Shown here piece after piece: positions 51,383 through 64,000 of a stretch of 64,000 bases of DNA (position 1 is the stretch's first letter; each line of letters opens with the position of its first letter). Under the pieces are notes generated by a model. It saw nothing but the letters and a program-made list of their open reading frames with translations, had not been told where the DNA came from and ran no database searches. The position numbers and the translations under genes were made by a program. Source of the stretch: Billgrantia sulfidoxydans (GTDB lineage Bacteria; Pseudomonadota; Gammaproteobacteria; Pseudomonadales; Halomonadaceae). The stretch spans positions 806,001-870,000 of the forward strand of contig NZ_CP053381.1 in NCBI RefSeq assembly GCF_017868775.1, read 5' to 3'.

Positions 51383-53131
51383 TCAGAACGTTTCCCACTC
51401 CTCCTCGGCGACGTGCGACGCTGGCACCTTGCGCGGCCTGGGATCCGCGACGGGGCGCGGCAGCGCGGCGGGCGCGGCTCGCTGCTTTGGCTGGCTGTCA
51501 CCATCCTCGCCGAGCACGAAGGTGCCGACCAGGTCGCTGAGGTGCTGCGCGTGGCGGCGCATCTCGGTGGCGGTGGTGGAGGTCTGCTGCACCATGGCGG
51601 CGTTCTGCTGGGTCATGGTATCCATCTCGGCCACGGCGGTGTTGATCTGACCGATGCCGGCGTTCTGCTCGCGTGCCCCCGCGCTGATCTCGGCGATCAC
51701 GTCGCTGACCCGCGCGACGCTGGTGACGATCTCCTGCATGGTGGCGCCGGCTCGCTGGACGATCTCGCTGCCGTCGCGGGCATGGGCGACGGAGGTGTTG
51801 ATCAGGTCACGGATCTCCTTGGCGGCTTCGCCCGAGCGGCTGGCCAGGGTGCGCACTTCCTGGGCCACCACGGCGAAGCCGCGGCCGTGCTCGCCGGCGC
51901 GGGCCGCTTCCACCGAGGCGTTGAGCGCCAGGATGTTGGTCTGGAAGGCGATGCCGTCGATCAGGCCGACGATCTCGGCGATGCGGCTCGACGAGGCATC
52001 GATGTCGGCCATGGTGCGCTCGACCCGCTGCATGGCGCTCTCCCCGTCGCGGGCGACCTGAGAAGTCGCCACCACCAGCTGGTTGGCCTGTTCGGCCGAC
52101 TCGGTGCTGTGATTCACCGTGGCGGTGATCTCCTCCATCGAAGCGGAGGTCTCCTGCAGGTTGGCCGCGGCCTGTTCGGTGCGGGTGGCGAGTTCGTCGC
52201 TACCCTGGGCGATCTCCTCGGCGGCCTGGTTCACGCTCGCGGTGCTGCGGCGCACGTCGCGCAGGGTATCCTGCATGCGCGAGACGAAGGCGTTGAACTG
52301 GGCGGCCAGCTCACCGATCTCGTCGCGGCTCTCCGCCTTCAACCGGCGGGTCAGGTCGCCCTGGCCCTTGGCGATGTCGCGCATGGCCTCGGCGGTGCGG
52401 CGGATCGGTGCCACGGTGCGGCGTACCAGCCAGGTCGATACCGCGGCCACGCCGGCGAACAGCACCAGGCCGATCAGCGTCGAGGTCAGAATGGACTGGC
52501 GCAGCTCGGCGGCCGCCTGAGCCCTGGCCTCGGCCATGGCGGCATCGATGTCGGTGATGTAGACCCCGGCGCCGAGCATCCAGTCGAACTCGGGCACGTT
52601 GACGGCATAGGAGTACTTGGTTTCGATGCTGCGGGAACCGGGATATTCCCAAGGATAGGAGTAGAAGCCGCCGCCCTGGCGGGCTACGTCGATCAGGTCG
52701 CGGATGATGTAGGCGCCATCGGGTGCCTGCACGCCGATCATGTTGGTGCCTTCGCGCTCGGGCATCGGCGCGGTGACCACGTTGAGCCCATCGTGCTGAT
52801 AGGCGAAGACGTAGTTGCCTCCCTCGAAGCGGATGGCGCGCAGGATCTCGGCGGCGCGCTCGCGCTTGTCGGCGTCGCTGAGGGTGGAGGCTTCTAGGAT
52901 GGGCTGGATGGCCGAGTGAGCGCTCTCGACCACATCGCGAACCCCGGCCTTGCGTGTCTCGATGAGTAGTTCGCGCTGGTGTGCCAGATTGACTTGGCTG
53001 TCCTTGGCGCGGGTATAGCCGTCGATGACTACTAGGCTGAGGGTGGTCAACAGCAGGGGTAACAAGACCAAAAGCAGAAGCCGGGTCTGGAGTTGCAGGG
53101 AGAAGGAGGCCTTGGAAGCCGAAGCGTGCAT
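51383..53131 (-). CDS. Methyl-accepting chemotaxis protein with single-Cache sensor
   Basis: 582 residues, ATG at 53131. Membrane segment 1 (about 17-38), periplasmic single-Cache domain (about 45-200, with [17 protein letters not shown] and [14 protein letters not shown]), membrane segment 2 (about 213-233), HAMP ([20 protein letters not shown]), then the signalling hairpin with the invariant tip [23 protein letters not shown]. The C-terminus ends in EEWETF, close to the NWETF tether that recruits CheR/CheB in Tar and Tsr. Single-gene unit; ligand unknown. Confidence 0.95.
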   Translation of the reverse strand: MHASASKASFSLQLQTRLLLLVLLPLLLTTLSLVVIDGYTRAKDSQVNLAHQRELLIETRKAGVRDVVESAHSAIQPILEASTLSDADKRERAAEILRAIRFEGGNYVFAYQHDGLNVVTAPMPEREGTNMIGVQAPDGAYIIRDLIDVARQGGGFYSYPWEYPGSRSIETKYSYAVNVPEFDWMLGAGVYITDIDAAMAEARAQAAAELRQSILTSTLIGLVLFAGVAAVSTWLVRRTVAPIRRTAEAMRDIAKGQGDLTRRLKAESRDEIGELAAQFNAFVSRMQDTLRDVRRSTASVNQAAEEIAQGSDELATRTEQAAANLQETSASMEEITATVNHSTESAEQANQLVVATSQVARDGESAMQRVERTMADIDASSSRIAEIVGLIDGIAFQTNILALNASVEAARAGEHGRGFAVVAQEVRTLASRSGEAAKEIRDLINTSVAHARDGSEIVQRAGATMQEIVTSVARVSDVIAEISAGAREQNAGIGQINTAVAEMDTMTQQNAAMVQQTSTTATEMRRHAQHLSDLVGTFVLGEDGDSQPKQRAAPAALPRPVADPRPRKVPASHVAEEEWETF

Positions 53132-53268
53132 TGCGAAACCTCGAAGCTGGGAGTGTACTGATACGGTTGTCAGTACTTACTAACTTCGGCCGGCTCCGGC
53201 GGTTCTTTAGGCTGGTGGGCTACAACGTTAGTCATGAAGCAGCCCATACGAGCATATGGCACCCCCTC

Positions 53269-54907
<1,639 letters not shown>

Positions 54908-54961
54908 GCTGGCCAGGCAGGGAGAATGAAGTCGGCGTGTCGGTGCATGGTCACGCCCTTG

Positions 54962-56428
54962 CTAGAGAAGTGGCGAGATGATGTCGAACAGTGGGGCGTC
55001 GTGATCCTCGCCGCCCGACGAATCGGTGAGCTGCAGGTACTGCTGCTGGCTGCGGTCGACGTAGGTCAGGATCTCGTGGTAACGCCGAATGTTGCGCACG
55101 TAGATGACCGGTTCGCCGCCGCGGGCGTAGCCATGGCGAGTCTTGCTGTGCCATTCATGCTGCTGCAGCAGCGGCAGCGCCTCGCGCACGTCCCGCCAGC
55201 TGTCGGGGTCGCCGCCGCGCTCCTCGGCGATCGTGCGCGCGTCGTAGAGATGGCCGAGCCCCACGTTGTAGGCGGCCATGGCCATGTAGAGCCGGTCCTC
55301 GCCCTGGATCGATTCGGGCAGGCGCTCCTTGAGCTGGCGCAGGTAGCGGGCGCCACCGCTCACGCTCTGGGCCGGGTCGAGGCGATCGCTCACGCCCATC
55401 TCCCCTGCGGTGGGCAGGGTCAGCATCATCAGGCCGCGTACGCCGGTGGGGGAGGTGGCCTCGGGATCCCAGTGCGATTCCTGGTAGCCCAGCGCCGCCA
55501 GCAGCTTCCAGTCAAAGCCGGTATCGCGCGCCGCCTCGCGAAACAGCTCGGCGTAGGCGGGCAGGCGTTCGTCGAGGTGGGCGAGGAAGGTCCGTGCGCC
55601 GACGTATTCCAGGTAATCGTCATGGCCGAAGTGGCGAACGACCAGCTCGTCAAGCCGTCCCTCCTGCTGCAGGCGGGTGAGGAAGCGGTTGGCCTCCTGC
55701 TGTAGTCCCAGGCCGCCCTTGGCGGGAAAGGCCCAGGCCAGGGAGAGCGGCTTGCCCAGCGGGAAGCCGCGTTCGACCCCGGGGAAAAAGATCCGGTTGA
55801 TGCGGAACTGATGCTCGAAGACCACGGCGGCATCCAGGCCGCCGTTCTCGACCTGGCTCAGCAGCTCGGCGACCTCCACCTCCGGTGATTCGCGCCAGCC
55901 CAGCTCCGGATGGTCGGCCTGCAGTTCGCGCAGCACGCGATCGGTCCCCGAGTCGCGAATGGTACCGACGTTGAGACCGGCCAGGTCGTTGATCTCCGTG
56001 ACCGGCGGCAGGCCGCGGCGATAGACCAGCAGCGGTTGCAGGTCGAGGATCGGGCGACTATAGATGAGGTCTGGCTGGGTCAGGTCCAACGGCAGGGCGG
56101 CTGCGGCCAGGTCGCCTTCCTGGCGCGCCGCCTCCAGCGCGCTCTGGATGTGATGGCGCGAGTCCAGGGTCAGGCTGACGCCGAGGAACTCGGCGAAGTG
56201 GCGCATCAGTTCGTACTCGAACCCGGTCGGGCCGTGGCGCCCCTCGTAGTAGGTCGTCGGCGTGTTGCGCGTGTGGATGCTGATGAAGTCGCGCGCCCGG
56301 ATCGCTTCCAGCAGGCCCTTGGGCGGGGCGAAGTGGCGATAGGGCGCCAGGCACAGGACGACTCCCAGCAGCAACAGGGCGGCCAGGCGCAGGCGGCTCA
56401 GCAGGACACGACTATCGAACTCGGGCAT
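54962..56428 (-). CDS. mltF: Membrane-bound lytic murein transglycosylase F
   Basis: 488 residues, ATG at 56428. N-terminal hydrophobic anchor/signal ([17 protein letters not shown]), a solute-binding-like regulatory domain (about 45-270: [14 protein letters not shown] [31 protein letters not shown]), then a Slt70-type lysozyme domain with the catalytic Glu in [21 protein letters not shown] and [14 protein letters not shown]. Cleaves peptidoglycan at the outer membrane. Divergent from purL. Confidence 0.95.
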   Translation of the reverse strand: MPEFDSRVLLSRLRLAALLLLGVVLCLAPYRHFAPPKGLLEAIRARDFISIHTRNTPTTYYEGRHGPTGFEYELMRHFAEFLGVSLTLDSRHHIQSALEAARQEGDLAAAALPLDLTQPDLIYSRPILDLQPLLVYRRGLPPVTEINDLAGLNVGTIRDSGTDRVLRELQADHPELGWRESPEVEVAELLSQVENGGLDAAVVFEHQFRINRIFFPGVERGFPLGKPLSLAWAFPAKGGLGLQQEANRFLTRLQQEGRLDELVVRHFGHDDYLEYVGARTFLAHLDERLPAYAELFREAARDTGFDWKLLAALGYQESHWDPEATSPTGVRGLMMLTLPTAGEMGVSDRLDPAQSVSGGARYLRQLKERLPESIQGEDRLYMAMAAYNVGLGHLYDARTIAEERGGDPDSWRDVREALPLLQQHEWHSKTRHGYARGGEPVIYVRNIRRYHEILTYVDRSQQQYLQLTDSSGGEDHDAPLFDIISPLL

Positions 56429-56584
56429 TCAGGCGACGATCGGCGACGGGAGCTTCACGATAACGGCCCGGGGCACAGCTGTCATCTGTTGCATTTCGTC
56501 TGCCCGTCGCTTTCCAGTATCATGTCGCCTTTCTGCGCCGCCGTGCGGCCCACCTTCCTCCGCTTGCTTCAGAGGCTTCAAGAC

Positions 56585-59500
56585 ATGCTCGAACTTCGAG
56601 GCGCGCCTGCCCTTTCCGCTTTCCGTCACGACAAGCTGCTGGCTGCCCTGCGCGCACGGGTTCCCGAGGTCGAGTCCCTGCACGCCGCCTACGTGCACTT
56701 CGTGGATCACGACGGTGAATTTTCCGACGAGGAGCGCAACCTGCTCGGCCAGCTGCTCGACTACGGCATCAGGAGCGAGAGCGACGGCTCCGGAAGCGAG
56801 CTGGACGGCGAGGGCCAGTTGTTCCTGGTGGTGCCGCGTATCGGTACCCAGTCGCCGTGGTCGTCCAAGGCCACCGACATCGCCCGCAACTGCGGCCTGG
56901 GCCGGGTGCGCCGGATCGAGCGCGGCATCGCCTATCGGGTAGCGCTCAAGGCGCCGATGTCCGAGGCGGCATTCACCGCGATGGTCGAAATCCTCCACGA
57001 TCGCATGACCGAGAGCGTACTGACCGACGCCTCCGATGCCGCCCGGCTGTTTGCCCATCATGAGCCGGCGCCGCTGGGACAGGTGGATGTTCTCGAAGGG
57101 GGCAGGGCGGCGCTGGAGGAAGCCAACATTGCGCTGGGCCTGGCCCTGGCCGAGGACGAGATCGACTACCTGGTCGAGGCGTTTGGCGAACTTGAGCGCA
57201 ACCCCACCGACGTCGAGCTGATGATGTTCGCTCAGGCCAACTCCGAGCACTGCCGGCACAAGATCTTCAACGCCGACTGGGTGATCGACGGCGAGGCGCA
57301 GAGTCATTCGCTGTTCAAGATGATCAAGAACACCTACCAGGCCTCGCCCGACGACATCCTCTCGGCCTACAGCGACAACGCTGCGGTGATCAAGGGGGCC
57401 GAGGCGCCGCGCTTCTTCGCCGCGCCTTTGACCGGCAAGGCCGCCGAGCGCGCCGTGTACGCTGCGCAACGCGAGCCGATCCATATCCTGATGAAGGTGG
57501 AGACCCACAATCACCCCACCGCCATCGCGCCCTATCCCGGGGCGGCCACCGGTGCCGGCGGTGAGATCCGCGACGAAGGGGCCACCGGCGTCGGCGGCAA
57601 GCCCAAGGCCGGCCTCACCGGCTTCACCGTCTCCAACCTGCGCATTCCGGAGTTCGTGCAGCCTTGGGAGGCGTTCGACTACGGCAAGCCCGGGCGCATG
57701 CAGTCGGCGCTTGCGATCATGCTCGAAGGACCGATCGGCGGAGCCTCGTTCAACAACGAATTCGGGCGCCCCAACCTCGCCGGCTACTTCCGTACCTACG
57801 AGCAGGACACCCTGGGGGCGGGAGGCATCGAACGGCGCGGCTACCACAAGCCGATCATGCTCGCCGGCGGCTACGGCAACATCCGCGAAGGCCACGTGCA
57901 GAAGGGCGAGATCCCCGTCGGCGGCAAGCTGATCGTGATGGGCGGGCCGGCCATGCTGATCGGCCTGGGTGGCGGGGCGGCCTCGTCGATGGCCTCCGGC
58001 GCCTCCAGCGCCGACCTCGACTTCGCCTCGGTGCAGCGCGAGAACCCCGAGATGGAGCGCCGCGCCCAGGAAGTGATCGACCGCTGCTGGGCACTGGGCG
58101 AGGCCAATCCCATCCGCTTCTTCCACGATGTCGGTGCCGGCGGGCTCTCCAACGCCCTGCCCGAGCTGGTCAAGGACGGCGGCCGTGGCGGTCGCTTCGA
58201 GCTGCGCGCGGTGCCCAATGCCGAGCCCGGTATGAGCCCGCTGGAGATCTGGTGCAACGAGGCCCAGGAGCGCTACGTGCTGGCCGTGGCACCGGAGGAT
58301 CTCGACACCTTCGATGCGCTGTGCGCCCGCGAGCGCTGCCCCTACGCCGTGGTCGGCGAGGCCACCGAGGCGCATCACCTGGAGGTTCGCGACGGCCATT
58401 TTGCGACCAGGCCCGTCGACCTGCCGATGAGCGTGCTGTTCGGCAAGCCGCCCAGGATGCAGCGCGAGTTCCAGCGCGAGGCGCTCGAGCTGCCCGGCGT
58501 AATGCTCGACAACCTCGACCTGCGCGAGGCCATGGAGCGCGTGCTGCGCCTGCCCACCGTGGCTTCCAAGAGCTTCCTGATCACCATCGGCGATCGCTCC
58601 ATCACCGGCATGGTGGCCCGCGACCAGATGGTCGGCCCGTGGCAGGTGCCGGTGGCCGACGTCGCCGTCACCACGGCGAGCTACGACACCCATGCCGGCG
58701 AGGCCATGGCCATGGGGGAGCGTCCGCCGGTGGCGCTGATCGACCCGGCGGCGAGCGCCCGCCTGGCGGTGGCCGAGACCATCACCAACCTGGCGGCGGC
58801 GCCCATCGAGAAGCTCGGTGACATCAAGCTCTCGGCGAACTGGATGAGCGCCGCCGACCATGTCGGCGAGAACCAGGCGCTGTACGATGCGGTTCACGCG
58901 GTGGGCATGGAACTCTGCCCGCGGCTCGGCATCGCCATTCCGGTGGGCAAGGACTCCATGTCGATGCGCACCGCCTGGCAGGAGGGAGACGACGAGAAGA
59001 GCGTCACCGCGCCGCTGTCGCTGGTGGTGACCGGCTTTGCCCCGGTCACCGACGCGCTGAAGGCCCTGACGCCGCAGATCAACCTCGACCAGGACGAGTC
59101 CGACCTGATCCTGATCGACCTGGGGGGGGGCAGGAATCGCCTGGGCGGCTCGGCGCTGGCCCAGGTCTATGGCCAGGTGGGCAACGAATGTCCCGACCTC
59201 GACGACCCCGAGGATCTCAAGGCCTTCTTTGCCGTGATCCAGGGCCTCAACCGCGACGGCAAGCTGCTGGCCTACCACGACCGCAGCGACGGCGGCCTGC
59301 TGGTCACGCTGCTGGAGATGGCGTTTGCCGCCCATGCCGGTCTCGAGATCAAGCTGGACTGGCTAATCGACGAGCCGACCCAGGCGGTGGACGCGCTGTT
59401 CGCCGAGGAGCTCGGCGCAGTGATCCAGGTCAACCGCCAGCACACCGAGGAGGTGCTGGCCCAGTTCGCCGCCGCCGGCATCGAGACCTGCGGTGTTATC

Positions 59501-60520
59501 GCCCGGCCGCGCTACGACGACCAGGTGCGCGTGACCCTGTTCGAGGAGCCGCTGCTCGAGACCACCCGGCTGCTGGCCCAGCGCACCTGGGCCGAGACCA
59601 GCTACCGCATGCAGGCGCTGCGCGACAACCCTGACTGCGCCAAGAACGAGTTCGACGGTCTGCTCGACGGCCGTGACCCGGGGCTGTCGGTCAGCCCCAC
59701 CTTCGACGTGGACGAGAACGTCGCCGCCCCCTTCGTCAATGCAACGCGGCCGGCGGTGGCGATCCTGCGCGAGCAGGGCGTCAACGGCCATCTGGAGATG
59801 GCCTGGGCCTTCGACCACGCCGGCTTCGAGGCGGTGGACGTGCACATGAGCGACATCCTCGAGGGGCGCGTCGATCTCAAGGCGTTCAAGGGACTGGTCG
59901 CCTGCGGCGGCTTCTCCTACGGCGACGTGCTCGGCGCCGGCGGCGGCTGGGCCAAGTCGGTGCTGTTCAACCCGCGGGCGCGGGAGCAGTTCGCGGCGTT
60001 CTTCGAGCGCGACGACAGCTTCGGCCTCGGCGTGTGCAATGGCTGCCAGATGTTCGCCCAGCTCAAGTCGCTGATCCCCGGCGCCGAGCACTGGCCGCGC
60101 TTCGTGCGCAACGAGTCCGAACAGTTCGAGGCGCGGGTGGCCATGGTGCAGGTGGAGCAGAGCCCCTCGATCCTGCTTTCCGGCATGCAGGGCTCACGCC
60201 TGCCGATCGCCGTGGCCCACGGCGAGGGCCGCGCCGAGTTCCGCGACAGCGCCCACCTGCGCAGCATGCAGGGCAGCGCCCAGGTCGCGCTGCGCTACGT
60301 CGACAACTACGGCCAGGTGACCACCCACTACCCGGCCAACCCCAACGGCTCGCCTTCCGGGATCACCGGCCTGACCACGCCGGACGGCCGCGTCACCATC
60401 ATGATGCCGCACCCCGAGCGCGTGGTGCGGGCGGTCACCAACTCCTGGCGTCCCGCGGAGTGGACGAAGGATGGCGCCTGGATGCGGCTGTTCCGCAACG
60501 CCCGCGTTTGGCTGGGCTGA
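56585..60520 (+). CDS. purL: Phosphoribosylformylglycinamidine synthase
   Basis: 1311 residues from the ATG at 56585 (AGAGG upstream; in-frame extension upstream is antisense to mltF). Large single-chain PurL: linker and N-domain, FGAM synthase halves ([70 protein letters not shown]), and a C-terminal class I glutamine amidotransferase with nucleophile Cys1151 in LGVCNGCQM and [14 protein letters not shown]. Step four of purine synthesis. Ends in a strong terminator. Confidence 0.98.
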   Translation: MLELRGAPALSAFRHDKLLAALRARVPEVESLHAAYVHFVDHDGEFSDEERNLLGQLLDYGIRSESDGSGSELDGEGQLFLVVPRIGTQSPWSSKATDIARNCGLGRVRRIERGIAYRVALKAPMSEAAFTAMVEILHDRMTESVLTDASDAARLFAHHEPAPLGQVDVLEGGRAALEEANIALGLALAEDEIDYLVEAFGELERNPTDVELMMFAQANSEHCRHKIFNADWVIDGEAQSHSLFKMIKNTYQASPDDILSAYSDNAAVIKGAEAPRFFAAPLTGKAAERAVYAAQREPIHILMKVETHNHPTAIAPYPGAATGAGGEIRDEGATGVGGKPKAGLTGFTVSNLRIPEFVQPWEAFDYGKPGRMQSALAIMLEGPIGGASFNNEFGRPNLAGYFRTYEQDTLGAGGIERRGYHKPIMLAGGYGNIREGHVQKGEIPVGGKLIVMGGPAMLIGLGGGAASSMASGASSADLDFASVQRENPEMERRAQEVIDRCWALGEANPIRFFHDVGAGGLSNALPELVKDGGRGGRFELRAVPNAEPGMSPLEIWCNEAQERYVLAVAPEDLDTFDALCARERCPYAVVGEATEAHHLEVRDGHFATRPVDLPMSVLFGKPPRMQREFQREALELPGVMLDNLDLREAMERVLRLPTVASKSFLITIGDRSITGMVARDQMVGPWQVPVADVAVTTASYDTHAGEAMAMGERPPVALIDPAASARLAVAETITNLAAAPIEKLGDIKLSANWMSAADHVGENQALYDAVHAVGMELCPRLGIAIPVGKDSMSMRTAWQEGDDEKSVTAPLSLVVTGFAPVTDALKALTPQINLDQDESDLILIDLGGGRNRLGGSALAQVYGQVGNECPDLDDPEDLKAFFAVIQGLNRDGKLLAYHDRSDGGLLVTLLEMAFAAHAGLEIKLDWLIDEPTQAVDALFAEELGAVIQVNRQHTEEVLAQFAAAGIETCGVIARPRYDDQVRVTLFEEPLLETTRLLAQRTWAETSYRMQALRDNPDCAKNEFDGLLDGRDPGLSVSPTFDVDENVAAPFVNATRPAVAILREQGVNGHLEMAWAFDHAGFEAVDVHMSDILEGRVDLKAFKGLVACGGFSYGDVLGAGGGWAKSVLFNPRAREQFAAFFERDDSFGLGVCNGCQMFAQLKSLIPGAEHWPRFVRNESEQFEARVAMVQVEQSPSILLSGMQGSRLPIAVAHGEGRAEFRDSAHLRSMQGSAQVALRYVDNYGQVTTHYPANPNGSPSGITGLTTPDGRVTIMMPHPERVVRAVTNSWRPAEWTKDGAWMRLFRNARVWLG

Positions 60521-60536
60521 GCGCCCGCCACAAGGA

Positions 60537-60562
60537 AAGAGGCGGCCCGCGGGCCGCCTCTT
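60537..60562 (+). terminator. Rho-independent terminator of purL
   Basis: A perfect 12-bp stem (AAGAGGCGGCCC at 60537-60548, GGGCCGCCTCTT at 60551-60562) with a 2-base loop as read, or a 4-base loop if the last pair opens, followed by CGTTTG. It begins 17 bases after the purL stop. Confidence 0.85.
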
Positions 60563-60628
60563 CGTTTGCTGCTGTCTTGGCTCATCCCTGCCGCTGCGTA
60601 ACGCCACTGACCGGCAAAGGCGTCGCTG

Positions 60629-61126
60629 TCAAGCGCGCTGTACCATCTGTGTCAGTTCGTCGCGAGACGCGAGAAAACCCTCGAGCACGGTATGCTCTGC
60701 TCGCTTCTGCTTGATCACCGCCGTGAGGGCGGGGTAGAGCGCCGGGACGGTGCTGGCTTCGCGCAGGTGCTCATGGAAGTGCAGCGAGTAGCCCGCGTCG
60801 GTTACCGCCTGGGTCAGGACTTCGAAGGCCATGGCGTGGGTATTGACGAAGAACGGTGGAGCGGAGGCCGCGCTTGGCTGTGTCGGGGGCGAGGAGGATT
60901 CCGGCAGCCCCAGCTGGCGCGAGAGGCGGCGCAGTTCCTCGACGCGCATTTCGCACTGGATGCCGAGCGAGGCCATCAGGCGGCTCACGGCGGTATCGAA
61001 AGGCAGGAAGCTGAAGGCAAGACGTCGGTAGCGTGCCACCTCGGCGCGCTCGTGCGCCTCGGCGAGTGTCAATAGCTCATCCAGCACCAGGGCCAGCCTG
61101 GTGATCCTTGTTGGTTTTTCTGGCAT
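60629..61126 (-). CDS. Hypothetical helical protein (165 residues)
   Basis: ATG at 61126 with AGAGGACACC upstream. Two helical regions (ITRLALVLDELLTLAEAHER, FLPFDTAVSRLMASLGIQCE, RVEELRRLSRQL; then AFEVLTQAVTDAGYSLHFHE, VIKQKRAEHTVLEGFLASRD) joined by a Ser/Pro linker. Paired helices with Glu/His residues recall ferritin-like or rubrerythrin-like bundles, but the metal-ligand pattern is not clear enough to claim it. No known family recognised. Single gene. Confidence 0.65.
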   Translation of the reverse strand: MPEKPTRITRLALVLDELLTLAEAHERAEVARYRRLAFSFLPFDTAVSRLMASLGIQCEMRVEELRRLSRQLGLPESSSPPTQPSAASAPPFFVNTHAMAFEVLTQAVTDAGYSLHFHEHLREASTVPALYPALTAVIKQKRAEHTVLEGFLASRDELTQMVQRA

Positions 61127-61452
61127 GGCGGTGTCCTCTTTTCGAAGGCCGAGCGTCAGCCGCTTCCCCGCATCGTCTGCGGCTTGTCATGATGCTCAGA
61201 GAATGCCCCCGGTTTGCATGACCTTCATCAAATTTCGCGACGTTTAGGTCTGACGAACCAGTGATTCCATCCGCGGGTATGGCGAGAGCCACACTATTTC
61301 CCCATTGCCCTGAGGTGGCCTCGCCAGACACAGCACTGAACTTTCACTATAGACGAATTGGGAAAGAAACCATCGAAGCAAAATGAAACGAATGTTTGAC
61401 AACTGTTGCCGTCGCGCCAGACTGCCCTGACGAATCGCATGAGGCAGCAGAC
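61127..61452. promoter_or_regulatory. 326-bp divergent intergenic region
   Basis: Separates the hypothetical gene (minus) from the crotonase gene (plus). The part from 61330 to 61400 is AT-rich and includes TTGACA at 61396-61401, a possible -35 element for the crotonase gene, but no convincing -10 follows at 17 bases. No gene, tRNA or repeat seen. Confidence 0.4.
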
Positions 61453-62253
61453 ATGACACGACGAGTCTTTCATGAGCGGGTGACGCTGGCGTTTCAGGAT
61501 CATGTCGCCGAGGTTGCCCTGGCGCGGCCGCGCGAGCACAACGGTCTCGACTGGGCGATGATCGATGCGCTGCTGGCGGCGCAGCAGCACCTGTGCGAAC
61601 TCCAGGGGCTGCGCGCCGTGGTACTCCGGGGGGAGGGGGAGAGTTTCTGCGCCGGGCTCGACATGGCCGCGATCCTGTCTCGCCCGGAGCGTCTGCCCGC
61701 GCTGCTGGCGCCCGACGAGCGTGGCATCGACCCGGTGCAGCGGCTGGCGCTGGGCTGGCGCGAGGCCGGCGTGCCGGTGATCGCCGCCCTGCACGGGCAC
61801 GTCTATGGCGGCGGGTTGCAGATCGCCCTGGGCGCCGATGTGCGCGTGGTGCATCCCGAGGCCCGGCTGGCGCTGCTGGAGATCGTCTGGGGCATCATTC
61901 CCGACATGGCCATCAGCGTGACGGGCGAGAGCATTCGCAGCGACGTGCTGCGCGAGCTGGCCTGGACCGGGCGCAAGGTGGCCGGTCGCGAGGCCGTTGC
62001 GCTCGGCCTGGCCACGCGCCTGGCCGACGACCCGCAGGGCACCGCTCGCGAGGTCGCCACGGCGGTGGCGGCGCGCTCGCCCAAGGCCGTGGCCGCGGTG
62101 CATGAGCTCTTTGCCCGCTCGGCCGGCATGTCCTAGCGCGAGCGCCTGGCGCTGGAGGCCAGCCTGCAGCGCGGCCTGCTCGGCGGCGAGGAACAACGGG
62201 AAGCGGTAGCGGCGCGGATGGCCGGTCGCGAGCCGCGCTTCGGGGATTCGTAG
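61453..62253 (+). pseudogene. Enoyl-CoA hydratase/isomerase (crotonase) interrupted by an in-frame TAG
   Basis: From the ATG at 61453 the frame encodes a crotonase: oxyanion-hole loops AVVLRGEGESFCAGLDMAA and AALHGHVYGGGLQIALGADV, then LLEIVWGIIPDMAISVTG. A TAG at 62134-62136 ends it after 227 residues. The same frame continues with [17 protein letters not shown] and GREPRFGDS to a stop at 62251-62253, a normal crotonase C-terminal helix. So the full gene would be 266 codons with one nonsense change. It may be a pseudogene, a sequencing error, or still partly active, since the catalytic core is intact. Substrate unknown. Confidence 0.85.
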
Positions 62254-64000
62254 TGACCTCGCCATCGCTGAGGCCCTACCAGCACGAGGCCGTGCGCCGC
62301 GTCGTGACGCACTTCCGCCACTCCGACGAGCCGGCCGTGGTGGTGCTGCCCACCGGCAGCGGCAAGTCGCTGGTCATCGCCGAGCTGGCGCGCCTCGCCC
62401 GCGGGCGGGTGCTGGTGCTGGCCCACGTGCGCGAGCTGGTGGAGCAGAACCACGCCAAGTACCTGGCCTACGGGCTCGAGGCGGATATCTTCAGCGCCGG
62501 GCTGGGGCGCAAGGAGAGCGCGCGCCAGGTGGTGTTTGGTTCGGTGCAGTCGGTGGTGCGCAACGTCGAGCGCTTCGACGACGGCCAATTCTCCCTATTG
62601 GTGATCGACGAGTGCCACCGGGTCTCGCCGGACAAGGACGCCAGCTACCGTCGCGTGATCGAGCGCCTGCGCCGGGCCAATCCCCGGCTCAAGGTGCTGG
62701 GGCTGACCGCCACGCCCTACCGCCTGGGGCAAGGTTTCATCTACTACCGCCACCATCACGGCATGGTGCGTGGCGACGAGGATGGCTTCTTTCGCGACTG
62801 CGTGTTCGAGCAGCCGTTGAGACTGATGGTCAAGCAGGGCTATCTGGCGCCGCCGCGGCGTATCGACGCAGCGGTCGAGCGCTACGACTTCTCGGCGCTG
62901 GCGCCGGCAGCGAACGGCCTGTTCCGTGAAGAGGAGCTCAACCGTGTGACGGCGGGCAATCGCGCCACGCCGGGCATCGTCGCCGAGATCGTCGCGCGCG
63001 CCGACGGCCGCCAGGGCGTGATGCTGTTTGCCGCCACGGTAGCCCACGCCGAGGAAATCCTCGGCTACCTGCCGTCGGCCGAGGCGGCGCTCGTTACCGG
63101 CACGACGCCGCCGCGCGAGCGCGAGCGACTCATCGCCGCCTTCAAGGCCCGCGAGCTCAAGTACCTGGTCAACGTGGCGGTGCTCACCACCGGCTTCGAC
63201 GCGCCCCATGTCGACCTGATCGCCATCCTGCGGCCCACCGAGTCGGTGAGCCTCTACCAGCAGATCGTCGGCCGCGGCCTGCGCCTTGCGCCGGGCAAGG
63301 GCGACTGTCTGATCCTAGATTATGCCGGCAACCCCTGGGACCTCTACGCGCCTGAGGTGGGCAGCCCGCGGCCGGCCTCGGACACCGAGCCGGTGCAGGT
63401 CGAGTGTCCCGCCTGCGGGCATGCCAACCTGTTCTGGGGTCGCAAGGAGGGGGAGCTCGTCATCGAGCACTTCGGCCGCCGCTGTCAGGGCTTGGTCGAA
63501 GACGAATCGGGCAAGCGTCGGCAGTGCGACTTTCGCTTCCGCTTCAAGGTGTGCGGCGACTGCGGCGCCGAGAACGATATCGCCGCGCGGCGCTGTCACG
63601 GCTGCCAGACCCTGCTGGTGGATGCCGACGACAAGCTCAAGGAGGCGCTGCGCCTTCGGGATGCCCGCGTGCTGCGGGTGGCCGGCATGCAGCTCGAGGC
63701 CACCGTCAACGGCCGCGGGCTGCCGCGGCTCAAGGTCACCTATCACGACGAGGACGGCACCACGTTGTCCGAGTGGTTTGCGCTGGAGACCCCGGCCCAG
63801 CGTGGCGCCTTCGCTGTGGTGTTCCTGCGCGACCATCTGCGTGCGCCGGGAGCGCGCTGGCAGCCGCTGAGCGCCGAGGAGGTCATCGCCGAGCGCCGGC
63901 GCCTGCGCCATCCCGACTTCGTGGTGGGGCGCAAGGTGGGGCGCCACTGGCAGGTGCGTGAAAAGCTGTTCGACTACACCGGGCGCTACCGCAGGGCGGA
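62253..64000 (+). CDS. radD: RadD/YejH-type superfamily 2 helicase, 3' end beyond the window
   Basis: The frame starts with a GTG at 62253, sharing its G with the last base of the crotonase stop, and stays open to the window end (582 codons). Helicase motifs: [13 protein letters not shown] (Q-like), Walker [24 protein letters not shown] (DEAD/H box), [10 protein letters not shown], and motif [24 protein letters not shown] four-cysteine zinc finger lies near [20 protein letters not shown]. RadD is an ATPase involved in recombination and double-strand-break repair with SSB and RecA. E. coli RadD is 586 residues, so nearly the whole gene may be present. Start is supported by position rather than a strong ribosome site. 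Confidence 0.88.
   Translation, partial: MTSPSLRPYQHEAVRRVVTHFRHSDEPAVVVLPTGSGKSLVIAELARLARGRVLVLAHVRELVEQNHAKYLAYGLEADIFSAGLGRKESARQVVFGSVQSVVRNVERFDDGQFSLLVIDECHRVSPDKDASYRRVIERLRRANPRLKVLGLTATPYRLGQGFIYYRHHHGMVRGDEDGFFRDCVFEQPLRLMVKQGYLAPPRRIDAAVERYDFSALAPAANGLFREEELNRVTAGNRATPGIVAEIVARADGRQGVMLFAATVAHAEEILGYLPSAEAALVTGTTPPRERERLIAAFKARELKYLVNVAVLTTGFDAPHVDLIAILRPTESVSLYQQIVGRGLRLAPGKGDCLILDYAGNPWDLYAPEVGSPRPASDTEPVQVECPACGHANLFWGRKEGELVIEHFGRRCQGLVEDESGKRRQCDFRFRFKVCGDCGAENDIAARRCHGCQTLLVDADDKLKEALRLRDARVLRVAGMQLEATVNGRGLPRLKVTYHDEDGTTLSEWFALETPAQRGAFAVVFLRDHLRAPGARWQPLSAEEVIAERRRLRHPDFVVGRKVGRHWQVREKLFDYTGRYRRA

Noticed and set aside
56429..59335. A 968-codon open frame on the minus strand inside purL
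   Set aside because: It is antisense to the canonical, fully conserved PurL sequence; long antisense frames are expected in GC-rich genes and the translation is low-complexity His/Gly/Arg-rich.

Overview
The window is GC-rich DNA, densely packed with genes, from a gammaproteobacterium. The family mix (TRAP transporter, tadA/mltF/purL neighbourhood, umuDC, ogt/alkA, MocR and ECF42-type regulators) suggests a halophilic or marine member such as the Halomonadaceae. That placement is inferred from gene content only.

Layout. 1-4172: end of a TRAP carboxylate-type uptake operon (DctP end, DctQ, DctM), then a Cache-domain histidine kinase and its LuxR-type response regulator. 4272-17459: housekeeping and accessory genes: FMN reductase, endonuclease IV, a LolA-like protein, a START-like protein, a PAS-GGDEF diguanylate cyclase, a MocR regulator facing a GNAT/PaiB/GNAT operon, alkylation repair (AlkA, Ogt), a MarR/EamA divergent pair with a visible operator, a nitroreductase, a cupin, AzoR, and a LysR gene preceded by a perfect 38-bp palindrome.

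17531-45055 is the notable region: a non-flagellar type III secretion (T3SS) island. It opens with a giant 2983-residue protein. This carries a LysM domain, several internal repeats and an embedded ADP-ribosyltransferase-like domain of the cholera/pertussis toxin type (RxDxR, STS, Glu). Next comes a MidA/NDUFAF7-like methyltransferase whose C-terminal domain is homologous to a module of the giant protein, which suggests a shared targeting or interaction module. The apparatus follows in two blocks. Block 1 (28545-36528) holds a small protein, SctD with an FHA domain, two small genes in the position of yscX/yscY, SctV, a Tad/CpaC-type secretin with a broken frame, a CpaD-like lipoprotein, a TadD-like TPR lipoprotein on the opposite strand, and a separate RhcC1/NolW-like stub carrying only secretin N-domains. 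Block 2 (36582-45055) is a tight operon: needle candidate, inner-rod candidate, SctJ, K, L, N, O, Q, R, S, T, U. The order matches the rhizobial (Rhc/Nol) type. SctU lacks the NPTH autocleavage motif. No translocators, gatekeeper or needle-length ruler are recognisable in the window.

45166-64000: housekeeping again: YCII protein with an ECF42-like sigma factor, DUF1428, an MgtC/DUF4010 membrane protein, SOS-controlled umuDC, a secreted DUF151-PDZ protein, a chemoreceptor, acyl-CoA thioesterase II, TadA, a diguanylate-cyclase remnant, MltF, PurL with a strong terminator, an unknown protein, a crotonase interrupted by an in-frame amber codon, and the start of a RadD-type helicase running off the end.
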